DNA from: Ramlibacter sp. | Lineage (GTDB): Bacteria; Pseudomonadota; Gammaproteobacteria; Burkholderiales; Burkholderiaceae_C | DNA length: 64,000 bases | NCBI GenBank assembly: GCA_019635415.1 | Contig: JAHBZN010000002.1 | Location: 1,178,001-1,242,000, forward strand | Direction of reading: 5' to 3' | Shown here: one piece after another, positions 1 to 13,947 of the stretch | How positions within the stretch are numbered: the stretch's first letter is position 1 | How the letters are laid out: every line of letters begins with the position of its first letter | Made by a program: the position numbers and the translations under genes | The notes under the pieces: model-generated | Told to the model about the DNA's origin: nothing | The model's input: only the letters and a program-made list of their open reading frames with translations | Databases searched by the model: none

Positions 1-398
1 CGTTCACCGAACTGGACCTCGCCATGGCCAACCCGCTGTACGGAGAGCGGGCCAAGACATTGATGGCCAAGGGCCTGTGCCAGGCCCGCGCGGGCCTGCG
101 GGCCGAGGCCGAGCAGAGCCTGGCCCGGTCCTACGAACTGGACGCGGGCAATCCGGTCACTGGGTTCAACCTCGCCAACCTGCTGTTCCAGCGCGGAGAA
201 TTCACCCGCGCACAGTTCTACATTCGCCGCCTCAACAACAGTGAACTGGCGAACGCCGAATCACTCTGGCTCGGCATCAAGGTGGAGCGGCGCATGAATG
301 ACCGGGTTGCGATGCAGCAGCTCGCGGAGCAATTGCGCAAGCGCTTCCCGCAATCCAAAGAGGCGGCCGCGTACGGCCGGGGAGCCTTCGATGAGTGA
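1..398 (+). CDS. pilW: Type IV pilus biogenesis TPR lipoprotein, PilF/PilW family, 5'-truncated
   Basis: The frame is open from base 3 with no start in the window, so only the C-terminal ~131 residues are present. The sequence is helical with TPR-type spacing (an ALLY-like A-x-x-L-F-Q-R-G-E segment and an 'AxxLRKRFPQSKEA' end), as in the PilF/PilW pilotin that helps the PilQ secretin assemble in the outer membrane. In Burkholderiales this gene normally lies directly upstream of rodZ, as here; its stop overlaps the rodZ start by 8 bases, suggesting translational coupling. The lipobox and N-terminus lie outside the window. Assignment rests on context plus repeat pattern. Confidence 0.8.
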   Translation, partial: FTELDLAMANPLYGERAKTLMAKGLCQARAGLRAEAEQSLARSYELDAGNPVTGFNLANLLFQRGEFTRAQFYIRRLNNSELANAESLWLGIKVERRMNDRVAMQQLAEQLRKRFPQSKEAAAYGRGAFDE

Positions 399-1373
399 GG
401 CGGTCGAACAGGACGCATCGTCGCCGGGCATGCAGGACAACACCGTGACCGCCGGGGCGTTGCTGCGCGAGGCGCGTGAGGCGGCCGGCCTGCACATCGC
501 CGCGCTGGCGGTGTCTCTCAAGGTGCCTGTGCGCAAGCTCGAGGCATTGGAGGAAGACCGGCTGGACCAACTGCCTGACGCCGTGTTCGTGCGGGCTCTG
601 GCGTCCAGCGTTTGCCGGACCCTGAAGGTCGATCCGGCCCCCGTGCTGGCACGGCTGCCGCAAACCGCCGTGCCACGCCTGGCGCATGACCAGAGCGGCA
701 TCAATGCCCCGTTCCGCCCGCCCAATGACGTGGCCCGCCCGTCCTGGGCCGACCAGCTCACCCGTCCCGTGGTCCTGGCCGTAGCGGCCCTGCTGCTGGG
801 GGCGCTGGTGCTGGTGCTGCTGCCTTCGATGCAACGGGCCGTCAAGGGAATGCAGCCCGAGGCCGATGTCGCCGGGCCTGTGACCTCGCCGGGGGGGGCG
901 CCCATGCCGGCGGGAGCAGATGCCTCCAGCGGGACCACCGTCGTGGTCTCGCCGGCAGTGCCGGCCGCCGTCGCGACGCCGGCGTCGCCGACGGTGTCCG
1001 TGGTGGCGTCGACACCCACGGTCGTGAGCCCCACGCTGGTGGTCAACCCCACCACGACGGTCGCGAAGGCCGCCACAGCCAGTGTCCCGGTGGCGCCGGC
1101 GCCTGCGGTGGCGGCAAGCGGCCCGGTCTTGCCCACCACGGGCACCCTCGTGTTCAAGGCCTCGGGGGAGTCATGGGTCGAGGTGACGGATGCCAAGGGC
1201 GTGGTGGCGGTGCGCAAGACCCTGGTGGCGGGCGAGACTGTCGGTGCCAGTGGTGCGATGCCGCTGGCCGTGGTGATTGGCCGGGCCGACGCGACCACGG
1301 TCCAGGTGCGTGGCAAGCCCTTTGACCTGGGTGCCGTATCACGGGACAACGTGGCCCGCTTCGAGATCAAGTG

Positions 1374-1374
<1 letters not shown>
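391..1374 (+). CDS. rodZ: Cytoskeleton protein RodZ (HTH + TM + DUF4115)
   Basis: Predicted 327-residue bitopic membrane protein that links MreB to the cell-wall elongation machinery. An Xre-like HTH domain spans about residues 20-85, one transmembrane helix about 126-145, then a Pro/Ala/Thr/Val-rich periplasmic linker and a C-terminal DUF4115-like beta domain (about 250-327). The ATG at 391 was chosen because it overlaps the pilW stop and begins right before the HTH; an upstream in-frame start would run deep into pilW. The stop overlaps the ispG start, so pilW-rodZ-ispG-hisS look like one operon. Confidence 0.9.
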
Positions 1375-2645
<1,271 letters not shown>

Positions 2646-2656
2646 ACAGGACATCC

Positions 2657-3970
2657 ATGGTTGAGAAAGTCAGTGCCGCGAAGGCCGGGAAGTTGACCGC
2701 GGTCAAGGGCATGAACGACATCCTGCCGCCGGAGTCGGCGCGATGGGAGTGGCTGGAAGCGCTGGTGCGGGAGCAGATGGCGCGGTTCAGCTACCTCAAT
2801 GTGCGTACGCCGATCGTGGAGAACACGGCTCTGTTCGTGCGCAGCATCGGCGAGGTCACCGACATCGTTGAAAAGGAAATGTACTCCTTTGAGGACCGCC
2901 TGAACGGCGAGCAGCTGACCCTGCGACCGGAGAACACTGCCAGTGTCGTGCGCGCCGTCACCGAGCACTCGATGCTGTATGACGGCCCGCGCCGGCTCTG
3001 GTACATGGGGCCGATGTTTCGCCATGAACGGCCCCAGCGTGGGCGCTACCGTCAGTTCCACCAGATCGGGGCGGAGGCTCTGGGCTTCGCCGGTCCGGAC
3101 GTCGACGCCGAACTGATCCTGCTGGCGGCCTCGCTGTGGAAAGCCATGGGGCTGACGGATGTGCGGCTCGAACTCAACAGCCTGGGCCAGCCGACGGAGC
3201 GTGCTGCCCACCGCGCGCAGCTGGTCGCTTACCTGGAGCAGCACGCGGACCAGTTGGACGAGGACGCGCGCCGCCGCCTGCACAGCAATCCTCTTCGCAT
3301 TCTTGACACCAAGAACCCGGCGATGCTTTCTCTGGTGGAGCGTGCGCCGCGACTGATGGATTTCCTCGGCACCTCGTCGCTGGCCCATTTCGAAGGGCTC
3401 AAGGCCATTCTGGATGCCAATGGCGTGGCATACACCATCAACCCGCGTCTGGTGCGCGGGCTGGACTACTACAACCTCACGGTGTTCGAGTTCGTGACCG
3501 ACCGCCTGGGTTCGCAGGGCACGGTGTGTGCCGGTGGCCGGTATGACGACCTGATCGCCCAGATTGGCGGCAAACCCGCTCCAGCCGTGGGCTGGGCGCT
3601 GGGCGTGGAACGCGTGCTCGAATTGCTGCGGGAGCAGGGGGCGACCGTTCCGCCGCCGGTGCCCGACGCCTACGCCGTGGTGCCCGACGCCTCGGCCATG
3701 CCGGTGGCGCTCAAGACGCTGCAGCAGCTGCGGGACCGGGGCGTGCGGGTGCAGATGCATGCGGCCACCGCCGACGGCCTGGGCAGCATGAAATCCCAGT
3801 TCAAGAAAGCCGACGCGAGTGGCGCAAGGCATGCGCTGGTGTTTGGCGCCGACGAGCTGGCGCAGGGTGCCGTGACCCTGAAGGCGCTGCGGGACGGTGC
3901 AGGCGAACAGACACGGCAGTCCCTGGCCGACGTGGCCACCTGGGCCGCCGACCTACAATCGCGGGCTTGA
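2657..3970 (+). CDS. hisS: Histidine-tRNA ligase
   Basis: Class II aminoacyl-tRNA synthetase charging tRNA-His. The 437-aa product shows the typical N-terminal VKGMNDILP motif, motif 2 ([13 protein letters not shown]), the histidine-specific LVRGLDYY block and AGGRYDDL, then an anticodon-binding C-terminal domain. Start ATG at 2657 follows an AACAGGAC ribosome-binding region. In the same operon as ispG and yfgM, a common order in proteobacteria. hisZ, the catalytically inactive paralogue, is at 11.4 kb. Confidence 0.97.
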   Translation: MVEKVSAAKAGKLTAVKGMNDILPPESARWEWLEALVREQMARFSYLNVRTPIVENTALFVRSIGEVTDIVEKEMYSFEDRLNGEQLTLRPENTASVVRAVTEHSMLYDGPRRLWYMGPMFRHERPQRGRYRQFHQIGAEALGFAGPDVDAELILLAASLWKAMGLTDVRLELNSLGQPTERAAHRAQLVAYLEQHADQLDEDARRRLHSNPLRILDTKNPAMLSLVERAPRLMDFLGTSSLAHFEGLKAILDANGVAYTINPRLVRGLDYYNLTVFEFVTDRLGSQGTVCAGGRYDDLIAQIGGKPAPAVGWALGVERVLELLREQGATVPPPVPDAYAVVPDASAMPVALKTLQQLRDRGVRVQMHAATADGLGSMKSQFKKADASGARHALVFGADELAQGAVTLKALRDGAGEQTRQSLADVATWAADLQSRA

Positions 3971-3983
3971 AACAAGACACTCC

Positions 3984-4667
3984 ATGGCAAAACATCTCGA
4001 CCTCGAAGAACAGGAACAGCTTGACCAGCTCAAGCACTTCTGGAAGCAATACGGCAATCTGATCACCTGGGCCCTGATCGTGGTCTTTGGCTCCATTGCG
4101 GCCTGGAACGGCTGGCAGTACTGGCAGCGCAACCAGGCCGCGCAGGCTGCGGCGATGTACGACGAAGTCGACCGCTCCGCCAAGGCCGGTGACCCGGCCC
4201 AGCTCGAGCGCGCCCTGGCCGACATGAAGGACAAGTTCGCCAGCACCGCCTATGCGCCCCAGGCGGCCCTTCTTGCGGCCAAGACCTTCTACGCCAAGGG
4301 CAAGACCGAGGAAGCCAAGGCGGCCTTGATCTGGGTGGCCAGCAACGCGTCGGACGAAGGCTACAAGGCGATCGCCCGCCTGCGTCTGGCAGGGCTGTTC
4401 ATGGACGCCAAGGCGTATGACGAGGCGCTCAAGCAACTCGCCGACCCGGTGCCCACGGAATTCGATGCGCTGGTGGCCGACCGGCGCGGCGACATCTACC
4501 TGTTGCAGGGCAAGCGTGCCGAGGCCCGCGAGGCCTTCACCAGGGCCTACAAGGGTTTCGAAGACCGCAGTGAATACCGCCGCCTCGTGGAGATCAAGCT
4601 CAATTCCATGGGCGTGGATCCCCAGCCGCTGTCCGGGACGGCGGGCGAGACCGGAGCCAAGCCGTGA
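3984..4667 (+). CDS. yfgM: YfgM-like ancillary SecYEG translocon subunit (TPR)
   Basis: 227-residue bitopic inner-membrane protein: short cytosolic N-terminus, one transmembrane helix at about residues 27-45 (LITWALIVVFGSIAAW), then a periplasmic TPR-like helical domain. The family interacts with SecYEG and periplasmic chaperones. Start ATG at 3984 follows the hisS stop by 13 bases; upstream in-frame starts would lie inside hisS. The stop overlaps the bamB GTG start (GTGA), so the two are translationally coupled, as in other Burkholderiales. Confidence 0.88.
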   Translation: MAKHLDLEEQEQLDQLKHFWKQYGNLITWALIVVFGSIAAWNGWQYWQRNQAAQAAAMYDEVDRSAKAGDPAQLERALADMKDKFASTAYAPQAALLAAKTFYAKGKTEEAKAALIWVASNASDEGYKAIARLRLAGLFMDAKAYDEALKQLADPVPTEFDALVADRRGDIYLLQGKRAEAREAFTRAYKGFEDRSEYRRLVEIKLNSMGVDPQPLSGTAGETGAKP

Positions 4668-5809
4668 ATTTCAAACCAAATCAGCCGCTAGCCCTTGCTG
4701 CCCGGTCACTTCTTGCTACTCTTTTAATAGCAGGCCTGGCCGCCTGCTCGAGCACCCCGGACAAGCCCAAGCCGGCTGAACTCGCGCCCAACGCGGCCCT
4801 GATCGGTGTGCGCCTGGCCTGGAGCGCCCATGTGGGCCCGGTGGCGTTTCCCCTGCAGGCCCATGTCAACGGCAACACGGTGGCCGTGGCGGGCAGCGAT
4901 GGCGGCGTGGCCGCGATCGATGCCGTGACCGGCCGCGATCTGTGGCGCGCCAGCGTCGGGTCACCGATTGCGGCGGGGGTGGGCAGCGACGGCCGGCTGG
5001 CCGCAGTGGTCACGACAGCCAATGACCTGGTGGTGCTGGCCTCCGGGAAGGAATTGTGGCGCCAGCGACTGCCGGCGCAGGTCTACACCGCCCCCCTCGT
5101 GGCGGGCGCTCGCGTGTTCGTGCTGGCGGCTGACCGTTCGGTCAGCGCATTCGATGGCCAGACCGGCCGTCGACTCTGGAACCAGCAGCGGCCGGGTGAG
5201 CCCCTGGTGCTGCGTCAGGCGGGCGTGATGCTGGCGGTGGGCGACACGCTGGTGGTTGGCCTGTCGGGTCGGTTGGTGGGCATGAACCCGCTGAACGGCA
5301 GCTCGCGCTGGGAAGCCCCGCTGGCCAGCCCGCGTGGCACCAACGATGTGGAGCGGCTGGTCGACCTCGTGGGCGGTGTCGCCCGCCAGGGCGACGAAGT
5401 CTGTGCCCGTGCCTTCCAGGCCAACGTAGGCTGCGTCAACGCGGCCCGGGGCAACCTGGTGTGGACCCAGCCGGCGTCCGGATCGGTGGGGATCGACGGC
5501 GACGACCGCTTCGTATTCGGCGCCGAGAGTGATGGCAAGGTGATGGCCTGGCGGCGCACCGATGGCGAACGTGCCTGGACGTCCGACCGGCTCAAGTACC
5601 GTGGCCTGACGGCGCCCCTGGCGGTGGGGCGGTCGGTGGCCTTTGGTGACAGCACCGGTTTCGTGCATCTGCTGTCGAGGGAAGACGGCACGCTCTTGAC
5701 ACGCCTGAGCACCGACGGCACGGCGATTGCGGCCCAGCCGGTGCTGGCGGACAAGACGCTCGTGGTGGTCACCCGTGGCGGCGGGGTGTTTGGCTACACG
5801 CCCGAATAG
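4664..5809 (+). CDS. bamB: Outer membrane assembly lipoprotein BamB
   Basis: 381-residue PQQ-like eight-bladed beta-propeller lipoprotein of the BAM complex. A signal peptide ends in a lipobox L-A-A-C with Cys28 as predicted lipidation site; blade repeats of the type DAxTGRxLWR recur. GTG start overlaps the yfgM stop. Odd feature: bases 4677-4733, encoding about residues 5-24, are a copy of the dispersed hairpin repeat (reverse orientation), so most of the signal peptide is repeat-derived. Local base use drops in GC there compared with the rest of the gene. Confidence 0.95.
   Translation: MNFKPNQPLALAARSLLATLLIAGLAACSSTPDKPKPAELAPNAALIGVRLAWSAHVGPVAFPLQAHVNGNTVAVAGSDGGVAAIDAVTGRDLWRASVGSPIAAGVGSDGRLAAVVTTANDLVVLASGKELWRQRLPAQVYTAPLVAGARVFVLAADRSVSAFDGQTGRRLWNQQRPGEPLVLRQAGVMLAVGDTLVVGLSGRLVGMNPLNGSSRWEAPLASPRGTNDVERLVDLVGGVARQGDEVCARAFQANVGCVNAARGNLVWTQPASGSVGIDGDDRFVFGAESDGKVMAWRRTDGERAWTSDRLKYRGLTAPLAVGRSVAFGDSTGFVHLLSREDGTLLTRLSTDGTAIAAQPVLADKTLVVVTRGGGVFGYTPE
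4677..4733 (-). repeat. Dispersed hairpin repeat, copy A (inside bamB)
   Basis: Reverse-oriented copy. On the minus strand it reads GCTATTAAAAGAGTAGC, then AAGAAGTGACC, then CAGCAAGGGCTAG, matching the copies at 27571 and 42788. It lies in the coding sequence of the bamB signal peptide without breaking the frame. Confidence 0.85.
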
Positions 5810-5826
5810 GCGCTGCGGCGGTCCCC

Positions 5827-7170
5827 ATGAAACCAGTCATTGCCCTGGTCGGCCGCCCCAATGTCGGCAAATCCACGCTTTTCAACCGGCTGACCAAGAC
5901 CCGGGACGCCATCGTTGCCGATTTTGCCGGCCTCACCCGTGACCGCCACTACGGCAATGGCCGTCTTGGCGGTCACGAGTTCATCGTGGTGGACACCGGT
6001 GGCTTCGAGCCGACCGCCGAGAGCGGCATCTACATGGAGATGGCCAAGCAGACGCGCCAGGCGGTGGCCGAGGCCGACGTGGTCATCTTCGTGGTGGATG
6101 CGCGCGGAGGCCTGTCGGCACAGGACCATGACATCGCGCGCTACCTGCGCAAACTGGGCAAGCCCACCGTCCTCACGGCCAACAAGGCCGAGGGCATGCG
6201 CGAGGGCATCCAGCTCACCGAGTTCTATGAACTGGGGCTGGGCCAGGTGCATGCGATTTCGGCGGCCCACGGCGAGGGTATCCGCAGCCTGATCGAACTG
6301 GCGCTGGAGCCGCTGCACCTGACGCAGCCGCAGGAAGACGACGTGGACGCCGACGCTGCGGTGATCAAGCTGGCCGTGGCCGGACGGCCCAATGTCGGCA
6401 AGTCCACGCTGATCAATACCTGGCTGGGCGAGGAGCGGCTGGTGGCCTTCGACCTGCCCGGCACCACGCGGGATGCCATCAGCGTGCCGTTCGAGCGCAA
6501 CGGCCAGCGCTTCGAGCTCATCGACACGGCGGGCCTGCGCCGCCGGGGCCGGGTGTTCGAGGCCATCGAGAAGTTCTCGGTGGTCAAGACCCTGCAGGCC
6601 ATCGAATCGGCCAACGTGGTCCTGCTGCTGCTGGATGCCACCCAGGGCGTGACCGACCAGGACGCGCACATCGCCGGCTACATCCTCGAGAGCGGGCGGG
6701 CCGTTGTGCTGGCGATCAACAAATGGGATGCGGTGGACGACTACCAGCGCGAACTGCTGCAGCGTTCCATCGAAACTCGGCTGGTGTTCCTGAAGTTTGC
6801 GGCGCTGCACTTCATTTCTGCCAGGAAGCGCCAGGGGCTCGGGCCGGTCTGGGCCTCGATCGTCCAGGCCCACAAGTCGGCCACGTGCAAGATGTCCACC
6901 CCCGTGTTGACCCGCCTGCTTCAGGAGGCGGTGCAGTTCCAGGCGCCCAAGCGGACCGGGATGTTCCGGCCCAAGATGCGTTATGCGCACCAAGGGGGCA
7001 TGAACCCGCCGGTGGTCGTGGTGCATGGCAATTCGCTGGACCATGTGACGGAAGCCTACAAGCGCTTCCTCGAGGGGCGCATCCGCAAGGAGTTCAACCT
7101 GATCGGCACGCCCTTGCGGATCGAGATGAAAACGGCCCATAACCCCTACGCCGACAAGGACGAAGACTGA
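5827..7170 (+). CDS. der: Ribosome biogenesis GTPase Der
   Basis: 447-residue essential GTPase acting in 50S subunit maturation. Two tandem G domains are visible, each with the identical P-loop GRPNVGKST (residues 9-17 and about 187-195), G3 DTGG/DTAGL and NKxD-type G4 motifs (second one NKWD), followed by the C-terminal KH-like RNA-binding domain. Start ATG at 5827 lies 17 bases after bamB. The order bamB-der-hfq-hflX is typical for Betaproteobacteria. Confidence 0.97.
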   Translation: MKPVIALVGRPNVGKSTLFNRLTKTRDAIVADFAGLTRDRHYGNGRLGGHEFIVVDTGGFEPTAESGIYMEMAKQTRQAVAEADVVIFVVDARGGLSAQDHDIARYLRKLGKPTVLTANKAEGMREGIQLTEFYELGLGQVHAISAAHGEGIRSLIELALEPLHLTQPQEDDVDADAAVIKLAVAGRPNVGKSTLINTWLGEERLVAFDLPGTTRDAISVPFERNGQRFELIDTAGLRRRGRVFEAIEKFSVVKTLQAIESANVVLLLLDATQGVTDQDAHIAGYILESGRAVVLAINKWDAVDDYQRELLQRSIETRLVFLKFAALHFISARKRQGLGPVWASIVQAHKSATCKMSTPVLTRLLQEAVQFQAPKRTGMFRPKMRYAHQGGMNPPVVVVHGNSLDHVTEAYKRFLEGRIRKEFNLIGTPLRIEMKTAHNPYADKDED

Positions 7171-7275
7171 CGGGTTGGCCCGATCCGTGCGGGAATTGGC
7201 GCGGAATCCCTCACCGGGCCGTTGCGCTGTGGTAAGGTGTGATTTCCAACAAAACTTCCGAACACGGAGAATATC

Positions 7276-7524
7276 GTGAGCAATAAAGGGCAGTTACTAC
7301 AAGACCCCTTCCTCAATACCCTGCGCCGTGAGCACGTGCCGGTGTCGATTTACCTCGTCAACGGCATCAAGCTCCAGGGTCAGATTGAGTCATTCGACCA
7401 GTATGTGGTCCTGCTGCGCAACACGGTCACCCAGATGGTGTACAAGCACGCCATCTCGACCATCGTGCCGGGCCGCGCCGTGAATTTCAGCACGGCCGAA
7501 GGCGACGAAGCCAGCGCCTCCTGA
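7276..7524 (+). CDS. hfq: RNA chaperone Hfq
   Basis: 82-residue Sm-like hexameric RNA chaperone that pairs sRNAs with mRNAs. Sm1 (about residues 10-50, with [12 protein letters not shown] and the [12 protein letters not shown] strand) and Sm2 ([10 protein letters not shown]) are intact; the acidic C-terminal tail is short. The GTG start at 7276 is preceded by CACGGAGA at correct spacing. The 105-base gap upstream of it may hold its own promoter, though I cannot place one confidently. Confidence 0.98.
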   Translation: MSNKGQLLQDPFLNTLRREHVPVSIYLVNGIKLQGQIESFDQYVVLLRNTVTQMVYKHAISTIVPGRAVNFSTAEGDEASAS

Positions 7525-7573
7525 GCGCCGGCGTCGCTGGCGGACGTGCCCTGATCCCCGATAGCCTGCAGAT

Positions 7574-8776
7574 TTGAGTTCGTCCGTCGCGTCAGAGTCT
7601 TCCACCACCCCGGTTCTGCTGGTGGGGGTGGATCTCGGCCTGCCGCATTTCGACGGGGAACTCGAAGAGCTGGGCCTGCTGGCACAAACGGCGGGCCTGG
7701 CGCCGGTGGCCCGGATCACCTGCAAACGCAAGGCACCCGATGCGGCCTTGTTTGTGGGTAGCGGCAAGGCCGACGAGATCAAGGCCCTGGCGGCCCAGAC
7801 CGGCGCCGCGGAGGTGCTGTTCGACCAGTCATTGAGCCCTGCGCAGCAGCGTAACCTGGAGCGCCATCTGGGCCTGCCGGTCAATGACCGCACGCTGCTG
7901 ATCCTTGAGATCTTTGCCCAGCGCGCGCGCAGCCATGAAGGCAAGCTGCAGGTCGAGCTGGCGCGTCTGCAATATGTGAGCACCCGGCTGGTCAGACGCT
8001 GGTCGCACCTGGAGCGGCAGACCGGTGGCGCTGGCGTGCGGGGCGGCCCGGGCGAGAAACAGATCGAGCTGGACCGGCGCATGATCGGCGAGGCCATCAA
8101 GCGGACCAAGGACCGGCTGGTCAAGGTCAAGAAGCAACGGCAGACCCAGCGCCGGCACCGGGAGCGCCAGGGCGCCTTCAACGTGTCGCTGGTCGGCTAC
8201 ACCAATGCCGGCAAGTCCACGCTGTTCAATGCACTGGTCAAGGCCAGGGCCTACGCGGCGGACCAACTCTTTGCCACGCTGGACACGACGACGCGCCAGC
8301 TTTACCTCGGGCCGGACCCGGACGATCCGCAGGGCGCGGGCCGCTCGGTGTCACTGTCCGATACGGTTGGCTTCATTCGCGACCTGCCTCACGGCCTGAT
8401 CGACGCGTTCCAGGCCACCTTGCAGGAGGCTACCGATGCGGATCTGCTTCTGCACGTGGTGGACGCTGCCAATCCCCATTTCCCGGAGCAGATCGGCGAG
8501 GTTCAGCGTGTCCTCGCGGAGATTGGCGCCGAATCGATTCCGCAGGTGCTGGTCTTCAACAAGCTCGATGCCCTTGAAAACGAACAGCGCCCCCTGCAGC
8601 TGGTGGATGTGTATGAACTGGATGGCGTGGCCGTGCCCCGGCTGTTCGTCAGCGCGCGTACGGCCGCCGGACTGCCAGCGCTAAGGGACCAGCTCGCGCA
8701 GTCGGTCGCCCGCCGGGATGCGACGGCGGGCATATCCCCTCAGCACGCTGCCCCATTGGGCGAGACGGTGGCCTGA
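7574..8776 (+). CDS. hflX: Ribosome-rescue GTPase HflX
   Basis: 400-residue GTPase that splits stalled ribosomes. The N-terminal HflX domain with a glycine-rich RGGPGEKQIE segment is followed by a basic coiled region and a G domain with GYTNAGKST (about residues 208-216), DTVGF and NKLD motifs. A TTG at 7574 is the only plausible start that includes the conserved N-terminus (LLVGVDLG); it has a poor ribosome-binding site, so the exact start is uncertain. Lies 49 bases downstream of hfq. Confidence 0.93.
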   Translation: MSSSVASESSTTPVLLVGVDLGLPHFDGELEELGLLAQTAGLAPVARITCKRKAPDAALFVGSGKADEIKALAAQTGAAEVLFDQSLSPAQQRNLERHLGLPVNDRTLLILEIFAQRARSHEGKLQVELARLQYVSTRLVRRWSHLERQTGGAGVRGGPGEKQIELDRRMIGEAIKRTKDRLVKVKKQRQTQRRHRERQGAFNVSLVGYTNAGKSTLFNALVKARAYAADQLFATLDTTTRQLYLGPDPDDPQGAGRSVSLSDTVGFIRDLPHGLIDAFQATLQEATDADLLLHVVDAANPHFPEQIGEVQRVLAEIGAESIPQVLVFNKLDALENEQRPLQLVDVYELDGVAVPRLFVSARTAAGLPALRDQLAQSVARRDATAGISPQHAAPLGETVA

Positions 8777-8818
8777 TTGGGCACAATCAGGGCACGACAA
8801 GAAGCGAGACCGCAACGA

Positions 8819-10186
8819 ATGAACTTCAAACTACGAAGCGCCGCCTGGGCTGGTTGGCCGGGCCGTCTGCGCGGCATGTTCAACCTCAACGACCCGCGCT
8901 GGGGACGGGGAGACGACAAGCCGGCCGGCGATGAAGGCCGACCCGAAGGCCAGCCGCCCCAGAACAGCGGCAATGGCGGTGGGCGTGGTCAAGGGCCGAA
9001 TCAAGGCCCACCTGATCTGGACGAACTCTGGCGTGACTTCAACCGCAAGCTGGGTGGCCTTTTCGGCGGAGGCCGTGGCCGTCGGCCCGATGGCATCGGC
9101 GGTGGCAACGGCGGCGGCAATTTCCAGCCCGACATGAAGAGCGCCGGCATTGGGGCGGGCCTGATCGCCTTCGTGGTGTTCATCATCTGGATGGGCACCG
9201 GCGTGTTCATCGTCCAGGAAGGTCAGCAGGCGGTGGTCACGCGCTTTGGCAAATATCACTCGACCGTGGGCGCCGGCATCAACTGGCGCCTGCCGTATCC
9301 GATCGAGCGCCACGAGACAGTGGCGGTGACCCAGATCCGTTCGGTGGATGTGGGACGGGACTCGATCATCCGGGCCACGGGCCTGCGCGAGTCGGCGATG
9401 CTGACCGAAGACGAGAACATCGTTGAAATCAAGTTCGCCGTGCAGTACCGCCTGAACGATGCCCGGGCCTTCCTCTTTGAAAGCCGTAATCCCAGCGAGG
9501 CCGTGGTGCAGGCCGCTGAAACCGCCGTGCGCGAAGTGGTCGGCAAGATGAAGATGGACACGGCCCTCGCCGAGGAGCGCGACCAGATCGCGCCGCGCGT
9601 GCGCGCGCTGATGCAGACCATTCTGGACCGCTACAAGGTCGGCATCGAAGTCGTCGGCATCAACCTGCAGCAGGGCGGCGTGCGCCCGCCGGAGCAGGTG
9701 CAGGCCGCCTTCGACGATGTGCTCAAGGCGGGCCAGGAGCGCGAACGGGCCAAGAATGAGGCCCAGGCCTATGCCAATGACGTGGTGCCCCGGGCCGTCG
9801 GGTCGGCGTCGCGGCTCAAGGAAGAGTCCGAGGCGTACAAGGCGCGCATCGTGGCGCAGGCTCAGGGCGATGCGCAGCGCTTCCGCTCGGTGCTTTCCGA
9901 GTACCAGAAGGCGCCGCAGGTCACCCGGGACCGCATGTACCTGGACACCATGCAGAACATCTACAGCAACGTGACCAAGGTGCTGGTGGAATCCCGGGCG
10001 GGCTCCAACCTGTTGTACCTGCCGCTGGACAAGCTCATGCAGCAGGCCACGCAGGGGGGAGCCACTACGGCCCCCGAGACGCCGGCCGCAGCGGCCGCGC
10101 CGGCCATGCCGGGCGTGACCTCGGGCATGGCCGGTGACTCGCGGGCCCGTGATGGCGCCCGCACCCGCGACCGCGAAACGCGCTGA
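8819..10186 (+). CDS. hflK: FtsH protease activity modulator HflK
   Basis: SPFH/band-7 membrane protein that with HflC forms a cage around FtsH. The N-terminal ~100 residues are Gly/Asn/Arg-rich and cytosolic, one transmembrane helix lies near residues 109-130, and the SPFH domain follows; the C-terminus is Ala/Pro-rich. ATG at 8819 (455 aa) was chosen; a TTG at 8777 and an ATG at 8876 are alternatives. hflC follows by 15 bases. Confidence 0.94.
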   Translation: MNFKLRSAAWAGWPGRLRGMFNLNDPRWGRGDDKPAGDEGRPEGQPPQNSGNGGGRGQGPNQGPPDLDELWRDFNRKLGGLFGGGRGRRPDGIGGGNGGGNFQPDMKSAGIGAGLIAFVVFIIWMGTGVFIVQEGQQAVVTRFGKYHSTVGAGINWRLPYPIERHETVAVTQIRSVDVGRDSIIRATGLRESAMLTEDENIVEIKFAVQYRLNDARAFLFESRNPSEAVVQAAETAVREVVGKMKMDTALAEERDQIAPRVRALMQTILDRYKVGIEVVGINLQQGGVRPPEQVQAAFDDVLKAGQERERAKNEAQAYANDVVPRAVGSASRLKEESEAYKARIVAQAQGDAQRFRSVLSEYQKAPQVTRDRMYLDTMQNIYSNVTKVLVESRAGSNLLYLPLDKLMQQATQGGATTAPETPAAAAAPAMPGVTSGMAGDSRARDGARTRDRETR

Positions 10187-10201
10187 GGCAGGGACACGAA
10201 C

Positions 10202-11101
10202 ATGAACAGAATCGGATTTATCGTCTCCAGCCTGCTGGTGTTGCTCGCACTGCTCAGTTCCACGCTGTTTGTCGTGGACCAGCGGCAGTTTGGCGTGGTG
10301 TATGCGCTCGGCCAGATCAAGGAAGTGATCACCGAACCCGGCCTGAATTTCAAGCTGCCGCCACCGCTGCAGAACGTCTCGTACATCGACAAGCGCCTGC
10401 TCACGCTGGACAGCACCGACACCGAGCCCATGCTGACGCTGGAGAAGCAGCGCGTGGTGATCGACTGGTACGTGCGCTGGCGCGTGGCGGACCCGTCAGA
10501 GTACATCCGCAATGTGGGCCTCGACGAAAGCGCGGGTGCCAACCAGCTCAACCGGGTGGTGCGTAATGCCTTCCAGGAAGAGATCAACAAGCGCACGGTC
10601 AGGGACCTGCTGTCCACCAAGCGCGAGGCGCTGATGGCGGACGTCAAGCGCGAGGTGCTCGAGGTGGTCAAGGGCGCCAAGCCCTGGGGCGTGGACGTGG
10701 TGGATGTGCGGATCACGCGCGTCGACTATGTCGAGGCCATCACCGAGTCGGTTTACCGCCGGATGGAGGCCGAACGCAAGCGCGTGGCCAATGAGCTGCG
10801 CTCGACGGGCTTTGCCGAGGGCGAGAAGATCCGCGCCGAAGCCGAGCGGCAGCGCGAGGTGACGGTGGCCAATGCCTACCGTGAAGCCCAGAAGATCAAG
10901 GGCGAAGGCGATGCCGAAGCCGCGAAGATCTACGCCGACGCCTTCGGCCGCGACCCGCAGTTCGCGCAGTTCTACCGCAGCCTGGACGCCTACAAGGCCA
11001 GCTTCGGCAAGAAGAGCGACGTGATGGTGCTCGACCCCTCGTCCTCGGAGTTCTTCAAGGTGCTGCGCAATGGCGGCGGCACCGGCCCGGCCAAGAAGTA
11101 A
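10202..11101 (+). CDS. hflC: Protease modulator HflC
   Basis: 299-residue partner of HflK. An N-terminal membrane helix (about residues 5-25) is followed by an SPFH domain and a long Glu/Arg/Ala-rich helical region (RAEAERQREVTVANAYREA-type), as expected for the family. Together with HflK it regulates access of membrane substrates to FtsH. Co-transcribed with hflK and the short DUF2065 gene. Confidence 0.96.
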   Translation: MNRIGFIVSSLLVLLALLSSTLFVVDQRQFGVVYALGQIKEVITEPGLNFKLPPPLQNVSYIDKRLLTLDSTDTEPMLTLEKQRVVIDWYVRWRVADPSEYIRNVGLDESAGANQLNRVVRNAFQEEINKRTVRDLLSTKREALMADVKREVLEVVKGAKPWGVDVVDVRITRVDYVEAITESVYRRMEAERKRVANELRSTGFAEGEKIRAEAERQREVTVANAYREAQKIKGEGDAEAAKIYADAFGRDPQFAQFYRSLDAYKASFGKKSDVMVLDPSSSEFFKVLRNGGGTGPAKK

Positions 11102-11102
11102 A

Positions 11103-11291
11103 TTGGACAGCACCACGTTCTGGGCCGCCATGGCCCTGGTCCTGGTGATCGAGGGCCTGTTCCCGCTGATTTCTCCCGCGGGCTGGCGCCGCATGTTCCA
11201 GAAATTGCTGGGCTTGCAGGACGGTCAATTGCGCTTCTTCGGCCTGTGCAGCGTGGTAGGCGGGCTGATCCTGCTCTGGCTGGCGTCCTGA
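11103..11291 (+). CDS. DUF2065 small membrane protein
   Basis: 62-residue protein starting with TTG at 11103, one base after the hflC stop. Two hydrophobic helices are visible (FWAAMALVLVIEGLFPLI and FFGLCSVVGGLILLWLA) separated by a basic WRRMFQKL loop. This is the YjeT/DUF2065 family that follows hflC in many proteobacteria; its function is unknown. A longer frame starting at 11070 would overlap hflC and is less likely. Confidence 0.85.
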   Translation: MDSTTFWAAMALVLVIEGLFPLISPAGWRRMFQKLLGLQDGQLRFFGLCSVVGGLILLWLAS

Positions 11292-11362
11292 TGCCGGGCC
11301 CGCGTGCCGGAGGGGTCCGGCCGGGGCCGGTAAAATACTGTTTTTAACAGCCCCCACAAATC

Positions 11363-13872
<2,510 letters not shown>

Positions 13873-13883
13873 ACGGATTCAGA

Positions 13884-13935
13884 GTAAAAAGTGGCTGTAG
13901 CCCAAGTCCAGCGGCCATCTGCCGCTATCAAATCA
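13884..13935 (-). repeat. Dispersed hairpin repeat, copy B (purA/phosphoribosyltransferase spacer)
   Basis: Reverse-oriented copy filling most of the 75-base gap. The minus strand carries TTTGATAGC, a diverged middle, GGGCTACAGCC and a TTTTT tail as in copies at 40740 and 42788; the first GCTAT arm is degraded. It lies 13 bases upstream of the next start codon. Confidence 0.7.
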
Positions 13936-13947
13936 GGAGCAGACTGA

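Noticed and set aside
11338..11350. CTGTTTTTAACAG upstream of hisZ as a LexA box
   Set aside because: Half-site spacing is 5 rather than the 8 bases of the proteobacterial CTGT-n8-ACAG box, and hisZ is not an SOS gene.
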